From assembly GCA_947375135.1 (NCBI GenBank), contig CANCER010000003.1, positions 124,001 to 188,000 on the forward strand: 64,000 bases of DNA, read 5' to 3'. How positions within the stretch are numbered: the stretch's first letter is position 1; every line of letters begins with the position of its first letter. This document shows, one piece after another, positions 58,595-64,000 of this stretch. Source of the DNA: Comamonadaceae bacterium. GTDB lineage: Bacteria; Pseudomonadota; Gammaproteobacteria; Burkholderiales; Burkholderiaceae_C. A model generated the notes under the pieces. That model did not search any database. It worked only from the letters and a program-made list of their open reading frames with translations, and was not told where the DNA came from. The position numbers were made by a program, and so were the translations under genes.

Positions 58595-60016
58595 TTACAA
58601 CCCGTTGACGATCTTGTATTCGAGGAAATCCTGCAGACCAAAGCGCCCCCACTCGCGCCCGTTGCCGGACTGCTTGTAGCCGCCAAAGGGGTTGCAGTAT
58701 TCGTTGCCGCTGGCGTTCACCGAGACATTGCCGGCGCGCAGGCGTTTGGCCACGCGGCGGGCGCGGGTCTTGTCGTTGGTGGAGAGGTAAGCGGCCAGAC
58801 CATAGGGTGTGTCATTGGCAATGCGGATGGCGTCCTCTTCGTTCTCAAAAGGAATCAGACACAACACGGGGCCAAAGATTTCCTGGCGTGCGATGGGCAT
58901 ATCGTTGCTCACGTCGGCAAAGATGGTGGGCTTCACAAAGTAGCCCTTATCAAAGCCCTCCGGACGACCGGGGCCGCCGACCACCAGACGCGCACCGCAG
59001 TCCATGCCGATGCTGATAAAGCGGTTCACGGTTTCGAACTGGCGCTTCATGGCCAGCGGTCCGATGCCATCGCCTTTTTCTGTTGGCTGGATCACCCGCA
59101 CTTTGGCACCGGCGGCTATCGCTGCGGCCACGGCCTGGTCGTACACCGACTTTTCAATCAGCATGCGCGTGGGCGCGTTGCAGCTCTGGCCGGTGTTGTT
59201 CATGCAGCGTTTCACGCCGCGCGCCACCGCCTTGTCCACATCGCTGTCGGCAAAGATGATGTTGGGCGACTTGCCGCCCAACTCCTGCACCACACGCTTG
59301 ACGGTGTCGGCCGCAGCCTTGGCCACGGCAATGCCGGCGCCGGTCGACCCGGTGAAGCTCACCAGATCCACCTCGGGGTGGGCACTCAAGGCGGCGCCGA
59401 CCACCGGGCCGTCGCCATAGACCATGTTGAACACGCCGGGTGCGTAGCCTGCCTCGTCCATGTATTCACCGACCAGCTTGGCGGAGAGCGGCGCAAATTC
59501 GCTGGGCTTGAGTACCACGGTGCAACCGGCCAGCAGGGCCGGGGCCAGCTTGGCTACCACCTGGTTCATGGGCCAGTTCCAGGGCGTGATCAGCACGCAG
59601 ACGCCAATGGCCTCAGAGAACAGATCGCCGTTGCCGCTCTTCACTTCAAACGGGTAGTCCTTGGCTGCTTCCAGCGTGGCCTTGATATGGCCGGGTCCGC
59701 ATTCGGCCTGCGAGTCGTAGGCCAGGTCCCAGGGCGCGCCCATCTCGGTGCTGATGGCCTGGGCCATCTCGGTGTAGCGGCGCTCGAAGATGGCTTGCAG
59801 TTTTTGCAGCATCTCCGTGCGGTAGGCCAGGGTGGTCTGGCTGTAGGTGTCAAAGGCGGCACGTGCGGCCAGCACGGCGGCATCTGCATCGGTCTTGCCG
59901 CCCATGGCGACGGTGCCGACGGACTCTTCGGTGGCCGGGTTGATGATGGGGAACAGCGGGCCGGGTTCAATAGGTTCGCACCAGTTGCCGTTGATGTAGA
60001 AGTTGCAATGGGTCAC
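58595..60016 (-). CDS. NAD(P)-dependent aldehyde dehydrogenase
   Basis: A 473-residue ALDH-superfamily enzyme. It has the cofactor motif ITPWNWPMNQVVAKLAPALL with FTGSTGAG, catalytic Glu in QELGGKSPNIIF, nucleophile Cys in NNTGQSCNAPTRML and the EIFGPVLCLIPF stretch. GTG 60014-60016 is the start, with GGAG seven bases before. A longer frame upstream would enter the next gene. The aldehyde substrate is unknown; it is the second of two ALDHs here. Confidence 0.92.
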   Translation of the reverse strand: MTHCNFYINGNWCEPIEPGPLFPIINPATEESVGTVAMGGKTDADAAVLAARAAFDTYSQTTLAYRTEMLQKLQAIFERRYTEMAQAISTEMGAPWDLAYDSQAECGPGHIKATLEAAKDYPFEVKSGNGDLFSEAIGVCVLITPWNWPMNQVVAKLAPALLAGCTVVLKPSEFAPLSAKLVGEYMDEAGYAPGVFNMVYGDGPVVGAALSAHPEVDLVSFTGSTGAGIAVAKAAADTVKRVVQELGGKSPNIIFADSDVDKAVARGVKRCMNNTGQSCNAPTRMLIEKSVYDQAVAAAIAAGAKVRVIQPTEKGDGIGPLAMKRQFETVNRFISIGMDCGARLVVGGPGRPEGFDKGYFVKPTIFADVSNDMPIARQEIFGPVLCLIPFENEEDAIRIANDTPYGLAAYLSTNDKTRARRVAKRLRAGNVSVNASGNEYCNPFGGYKQSGNGREWGRFGLQDFLEYKIVNGL

Positions 60017-60026
60017 AAGAGTCTCC
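60014..60026 (-). promoter_or_regulatory. Ribosome site and GTG start of the aldehyde dehydrogenase gene
   Basis: GGAG (60023-60026, minus strand) lies six bases before GTG 60014-60016, and this decides the start in an open frame that runs further upstream. Confidence 0.6.
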
Positions 60027-60111
60027 AGAAAAGTATGGGCCTGCGTGAGCTTAGTCGTGGTGCGCGCGGACCGGGGCGGATCTTTGCAGAGCTGTGGCTG
60101 CAGGCTGTTGT

Positions 60112-61614
60112 TCAGGCCAGGTTGAACCAGGCCGATTTGGTTTGCATATAGGACAGCAGGCAGTCCTTGTATTTGTCGCGCGAGTTGCCGCTTTGCTTGT
60201 AGCCGCCAAAGGGTTGCGTCATGTCGCCATCGCCAAAGCAGTTGACCCAGACCACACCGGCCTGCAACGCCCCGACGACGCGGTGCGCGGTCTTCAGGTC
60301 TGCCGTCCACACCGATGCGGCCAGGCCATAGATGGAGTCGTTCGCCATCGCAATCGCCTCGGCTTCCGTGTCAAACACCTGCAACGAGGTGACCGGGCCG
60401 AAGGTCTCTTCCTGCACGATGCGCATTTTCTGGCCTGCGTTGATAAACAGCGTGGGCGGCACATAGGCACCGGCTGCGTTGGGCGTTGACGCGTTGCCAC
60501 CCAGAACCATTTGCGCACCCTGTTCCTGCGCCAGCTGGATTTTTTTCAATACGTTCTGCTTTTGCGCCTGGCTGACCAGCGGGCCCATGGTGGTGGCAGG
60601 GTCCAACGGGTCGCCCATGCGGTACAGCGCATCGGTCCTGGCTACAAAGCGTTCCACAAAACGGTCGTGCAGCGAGCGGTGCACCAAGAGGCGCGAGCCG
60701 GCGTTGCAGACCTGGCCGGCGTTGTCGTAAATGCCGCCAATGGCGCGGTCGATGGCCGCGTCCAGGTCATACAGATCGGGCAGGAAAATTTGCGGGCTCT
60801 TGCCCCCGGTCTCCAACGCCACGCGCTTCATGTTGCTCTGGCCCGCATAGCCCATCAGCAGCTTGCCCACTGCGGTGGAGCCGGTAAAGGTGATCTTCTG
60901 CACATCGGGGTGCAGGGCCAGCGCCTTGCCCGCGTCCGCCCCGAAACCGTTGACCACGTTGAATACACCGGGCGGGCCGCCGGCCGCCACAAACAGCTGC
61001 GCCAGCTTCAGGCAGGTGAGAGGAGCCTGCTCAGCGGGCTTGAGCACCACGCAGTTACCGGCCGCCAGAATCGGTGCGAGCTTCCACACCGCCATCAGCA
61101 TGGGGTAATTCCAGGGCGTGATGGCGCCCACCACACCCAGCGGTTCGTGGGTGATCAGGTGCAGGGCCGACGCGTCGGTGTGGGTGACCGCGCCTTCCAC
61201 TTTGTCTATGCATTCGGCAAAGTAGCGAATGGTTTTCAGCACCTCAGGCATGTCGATATTGAACATGTCCGAAATCGGCTTGCCCATGTCCATGGACTCC
61301 AGCGCGGCCAACTCAAAGCTGTGCGCCTCGACCAGATCGGCCCATTTCAGCATCACGCCCAAACGCGTGCGCGGTGCCTGTTTGTGCCAGCGCCCGTCCT
61401 GCCACGCGGCCAGGCTGGAGGCCACGGCCACGTCGATGTCGGCGGCCTGGCCCTTGGTCATGACCGCGATGACGTTGCCAGTGGCCGGGTTGATGCAGTC
61501 AAAGCTCTCACCGGCTTTCGCTGCGACGAATTGGCCGTCGATGAACAGGCCGGTCTCAATCTTCAGGGAGGCGGCATAGGCGGCCCATTCGGCATGGGTG
61601 GTGGGAGCGCTCAT
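60112..61614 (-). CDS. Aldehyde dehydrogenase (gamma-glutamyl-aminobutyraldehyde dehydrogenase-like)
   Basis: A 500-residue ALDH. Visible: GVVGAITPWNYPMLMAVWK, FTGSTAVGKLLM, catalytic Glu in VALETGGKSPQIFL, nucleophile Cys in YDNAGQVCNAGSRLLV and ETFGPVTSLQVF. Its best-known relatives are PuuC-type dehydrogenases, which oxidise amino-aldehydes, but the family is broad. Starts at ATG 61612-61614, only 14 bases after the hydroxyacid dehydrogenase gene. Confidence 0.9.
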   Translation of the reverse strand: MSAPTTHAEWAAYAASLKIETGLFIDGQFVAAKAGESFDCINPATGNVIAVMTKGQAADIDVAVASSLAAWQDGRWHKQAPRTRLGVMLKWADLVEAHSFELAALESMDMGKPISDMFNIDMPEVLKTIRYFAECIDKVEGAVTHTDASALHLITHEPLGVVGAITPWNYPMLMAVWKLAPILAAGNCVVLKPAEQAPLTCLKLAQLFVAAGGPPGVFNVVNGFGADAGKALALHPDVQKITFTGSTAVGKLLMGYAGQSNMKRVALETGGKSPQIFLPDLYDLDAAIDRAIGGIYDNAGQVCNAGSRLLVHRSLHDRFVERFVARTDALYRMGDPLDPATTMGPLVSQAQKQNVLKKIQLAQEQGAQMVLGGNASTPNAAGAYVPPTLFINAGQKMRIVQEETFGPVTSLQVFDTEAEAIAMANDSIYGLAASVWTADLKTAHRVVGALQAGVVWVNCFGDGDMTQPFGGYKQSGNSRDKYKDCLLSYMQTKSAWFNLA

Positions 61615-61628
61615 GGTGATGTCCTTGT

Positions 61629-62555
61629 CTATTCAGCAACCAGTTCGGTCGGGTAACCCGGTGCGCGCAGTTCCAGATCGCAGGCCTTCTCGATCATGCG
61701 CACCACCTCGGGCGATTGTGCGTTGCCGCCCATCAGCCCGCGCGCGCGGCGGAAGATCTGCTGCGCCATGCTGCCCAACTCCAGCGGTACGCCCAACTTC
61801 TCGGCAATGCCGTTGACCAGGCCCAGATCCTTGCAGGCCAGGTCCATGGTGAACTTGACGTTGTAGCTGCCGGACAGAACCAGCTTGGATTCGGTCTCGT
61901 GCACAAAGCTGTTGCCCGAGCTGGCGCGGATGGCGCGGTAGGTGGCATCCGGGTCGACGCCGTATTTGGCCGGCAGCATCATGGCCTCGCCGGCGGCAAT
62001 CAGGTGGATGAAGGCCAGCATGTTGGTGACGACCTTGACGACGGACGCATTGCCCATCTTGCCCATGTAGATGATCTCGCCGCCGATGGTGCGCAGGATG
62101 TCTTCCACGCCCTTGAAGGTGCTCTCTTCGCCGCCGACCAGCACGGTGATTTCACCCGAGTTGGCCAGGTGTACGCCGCCGGTGACGGGGCATTCCAGCA
62201 CGTGGATTCCTTTGCTCTTGGCGACTTCGGTGAGGCGCAGCAGGTCGTCCATGTCGGTGGTGCTCATCTCGATCCAGGTGCTGCCTGCTTTCAGGTTGTC
62301 GAACACGCCATTTTGGCCTTCGACGACTTTGCGGGAAACAGCGGGGGAGGGGAGGACGGTGATGACGATGTCGGCGTCTTTGCAGGTGTCGGCTACTGAG
62401 TCTGCCCACGTTGCCCCGGCTTGCAGCAGCCTCTTGGCCAGGTCTTTGTTGAGGTCGTTGACGGTAACTGGGTAGCCGGCGGTGACGAGGCTGTTGCACA
62501 GGCCTTCGCCGAGGCTGCCCAGGCCGATGAAGCCGATTTTTTGTTTGGTAGTCAT
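61629..62555 (-). CDS. 3-hydroxyisobutyrate/beta-hydroxyacid dehydrogenase family protein
   Basis: A 308-residue NAD(P)-dependent beta-hydroxyacid dehydrogenase. Cofactor fingerprint IGFIGLGSLGEGLCN, substrate motif ECPVTGGVHLANSGE and the catalytic Lys in GNASVVKVVTNMLAF. Members act on 3-hydroxyisobutyrate, tartronate semialdehyde, 2-hydroxy-3-oxopropionate or 6-phosphogluconate-like acids. Starts at ATG 62553-62555; first gene of the visible operon right of the repeat element. Confidence 0.92.
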   Translation of the reverse strand: MTTKQKIGFIGLGSLGEGLCNSLVTAGYPVTVNDLNKDLAKRLLQAGATWADSVADTCKDADIVITVLPSPAVSRKVVEGQNGVFDNLKAGSTWIEMSTTDMDDLLRLTEVAKSKGIHVLECPVTGGVHLANSGEITVLVGGEESTFKGVEDILRTIGGEIIYMGKMGNASVVKVVTNMLAFIHLIAAGEAMMLPAKYGVDPDATYRAIRASSGNSFVHETESKLVLSGSYNVKFTMDLACKDLGLVNGIAEKLGVPLELGSMAQQIFRRARGLMGGNAQSPEVVRMIEKACDLELRAPGYPTELVAE

Positions 62556-62660
62556 GGTTGTATGTCCTTTTTAAGTGGGGTTAGTGGTTGCGCGGCAAGC
62601 CGGGTTGCGCCCCGGCAGGCGCTTTGCATTGCTTCTTTGTTGGATGTTGTTGCTGTCGTG

Positions 62661-63186
62661 GCAAGCCGGGTCTCGGCCCGGCGGCCGAGGTACTTTCTTT
62701 TGCTTCGCCAAAAGAAAGTACCCAAAGAAAAGGCGAGCCAGAGACCGTGCCCTGCGGGTTCCCTGCGCTGCTCGGCACGGTCTCCATGGCGGGGGTGCGG
62801 GGATCCGGGAACCGGATATCGCGTGCTCGTTCGCTGGCGCTCACCTTGCACGCTGGTTGGGTGGTGTCGCGCCTCGCTTTGCTCGCGCTTGGGCCGTTGC
62901 GCGCGGGGGAGTTCGGCTGTTGGTTCCCCCGGCAGTTCACGATGCCGAAGGCGAGTGAACGGAGTTCTGCCCCCACTGCCGTTGTGACAGGGCTGAGCAG
63001 CGCAGCGGCGGGCGGATCAGGCTGGCGCATGTTTGAGGCGAAGCCGAGTTTGCGCCAGACCCGCCCGCTGCGAGCAGCGCAAGGAACCGCGCAGCGGCCC
63101 TGTCTCCGGCTCGCCTTCTCTTTGCTTACTTTCTCTTGGCGAAGCAAGAGAAAGTGAGTCGGCCGCCGGGCCGAGACCCGGCCAGC
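62661..63186. repeat. Structured inverted-repeat element, about 530 bp
   Basis: Fills the 669-base gap 62556-63224. The ends are about 110-base inverted arms: left from 62661, right ending 63186, sharing CGGGTCTCGGCCCGGCGGCC, and each with a hairpin: left ACTTTCTTTTG with CAAAAGAAAGT (62692-62719), right ACTTTCTCTTG with CAAGAGAAAGT (63128-63155). The stem bases differ yet pair. The middle is GC-rich, with no known protein; frames through it look spurious. Similar elements are, as I recall, annotated as hypothetical ORFs in related genomes. Confidence 0.75.
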
Positions 63187-63224
63187 AACGCAAGCCAACC
63201 ACGCGGAAGTAACACCAAAGTACA

Positions 63225-64000
63225 TCAAGCGTTGTCCTGCAAGATCATCTCAGCCGCCTTCTCCGCCACCATCATCACCGGCCCATTCGTATTCCCGGAC
63301 GTAACCGAAGGAAAGACCGACGCATCGACAACCCGCAAAGAAGCAATCCCATGCACCCGTAACCGCGCATCTACAACGGATAACAAAGGATCAACTCCCA
63401 TCGCACACGTGCAGGATGCGTGATAAACCGATCCGCTGCGCGTGCGGAAATCCTTCAAAATCTCCGCATCACTCTGCACAGCAACCCCCGGCAAATGCTC
63501 ACTCTCCATCACTTCCGCCAATGGCAGGCTGTTGGCAATGCTGCGCACCATGCGTGAACCCTCCACGATGTCGCGCAAATCATGCTCGGTGCTGAGGAAG
63601 TTGGTTTCAATGCGAGGCTTATCCAGCGGATTGCTGGAGGTAATGGTCACACTGCCGCGGCTGGTGGGCACACAGGTGTTGAAGGAAATCAGGAAGGCTG
63701 AGAACGGATCCGGGTTGGTGATCTTGAAGCGCCCCGGTTTGATGGTGGCCGCGCTGTAGCTGATGGGGTTGAAGTACAGATGCAGGTTGGGCCGCACCAA
63801 TCCCGGGCGGCTGCGCACAAAGGCTCCCGCCTGGTTCACGCTCATTCCCAAGGGGCCTTTGCGGGTGAAGGCGTAGCGGATGCCAGCCCAGAGTTTTCCG
63901 TACCAGGGGTAGAGCTTGTCGTTCAGCGTGGGTACGGTGGACTTGAAGAAGTAGGACACGCACAAATGGTCCTGCAGCCCCTGGCCCACGCGCGGCAGGT
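63225..64000 (-). CDS. GMC-family oxidoreductase, C-terminal part (partial)
   Basis: The first part lies beyond the right edge. The visible 257 residues are the C-terminal half of a choline/alcohol-dehydrogenase type flavoprotein: GQGLQDHLCVSYF, then the catalytic His in GSVYHASCTCAMGVDP and the flavin-binding end VFPSVTSGNTNGPVMMVAEK. Such enzymes oxidise alcohols using FAD. It is the furthest gene of the catabolic cluster; its start, cofactor domain and any regulator lie outside. Confidence 0.88.
   Translation of the reverse strand, partial: LPRVGQGLQDHLCVSYFFKSTVPTLNDKLYPWYGKLWAGIRYAFTRKGPLGMSVNQAGAFVRSRPGLVRPNLHLYFNPISYSAATIKPGRFKITNPDPFSAFLISFNTCVPTSRGSVTITSSNPLDKPRIETNFLSTEHDLRDIVEGSRMVRSIANSLPLAEVMESEHLPGVAVQSDAEILKDFRTRSGSVYHASCTCAMGVDPLLSVVDARLRVHGIASLRVVDASVFPSVTSGNTNGPVMMVAEKAAEMILQDNA

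Noticed and set aside
62560..63230. Several overlapping frames (100-215 codons) inside the 62661-63186 element
   Set aside because: They are present on both strands, end in hairpins and have no domain or ribosome site; the repeat structure explains them.

Overview
The window is about 63% GC and dense with genes. Its gene order is that of a Comamonadaceae-type betaproteobacterium (order Burkholderiales, near Rhodoferax, Curvibacter or Polaromonas; the genus cannot be fixed from the sequence alone). Supporting blocks are purM-perM-hda-HAD-pcnB-folK, argD-argF, dapA-bamC, parE-slt-parC, pyrG-kdsA-eno-ftsB and rpsT/murJ. Most of it is core chromosome. I found no tRNA, rRNA, CRISPR array, prophage or intact insertion sequence.

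Layout. 1-287 is the end of a PhoR-like kinase. 409-5983 (minus strand) holds an AEC-family permease followed by a three-part biotin ECF transporter (bioM, bioN, bioY) that is tightly linked to an acyl-CoA-ligase-like and a thiolase-like gene. 6044-9909 holds xerD, a DUF455 protein, a gamma-carbonic anhydrase, hslO and a small P-loop protein. 9933-14169 (minus) reads pyrG-kdsA-eno-ftsB. A 370-bp inverted-repeat element (14291-14658) separates pyrG from coaBC-dut. 16515-19045 holds slyD, roxA, an unknown gene and a very small, probably abundant lipoprotein. 19163-23195 (minus) holds an MFS carrier, a 41-residue membrane peptide, a methyltransferase, dapA and bamC. 23320-28401 is parE-slt-parC. 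28478-33034 holds a flavin monooxygenase, an AcpA-like phosphatase, a TerC protein and a PhyH-type dioxygenase. 33273-37086 (minus) is the operon argD-argF-ykgJ-kynU. 37331-38726 holds a DUF3579 gene, a small membrane protein, a truncated YoeB/Txe toxin remnant and rpsT. 38856-48048 holds murJ, sirB1, purM (minus), perM, hda, a HAD phosphatase, pcnB, folK and a LysR regulator. 48002-48886 (minus) is a DMT carrier.

From 48959 to the right edge everything lies on the minus strand and looks like one uncharacterised uptake and catabolism cluster: a peptide/opine-type ABC transporter, a CocE-type serine hydrolase, an enolase-superfamily dehydratase, two aldehyde dehydrogenases, a beta-hydroxyacid dehydrogenase and a GMC alcohol oxidase cut by the window edge. 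A likely logic is import, ester or amide cleavage, acid-sugar dehydration and stepwise oxidation, but the substrate is unknown.

The most unusual material is non-coding. Four copies of a nested-hairpin repeat (about 100 bp each) stand as two inverted pairs on both sides of the dehydratase gene. Their stems differ between copies yet still pair, while an internal-loop core containing AAAGGAGG is constant; this is a covariation signature. A second structured inverted-repeat element lies at 62661-63186 and a third at 14291-14658. In the proteins, two enzymes lack a canonical catalytic residue: the thiolase-like protein (C-terminal Cys) and the enolase-superfamily protein (first metal-ligand Asp, replaced by Gly207).
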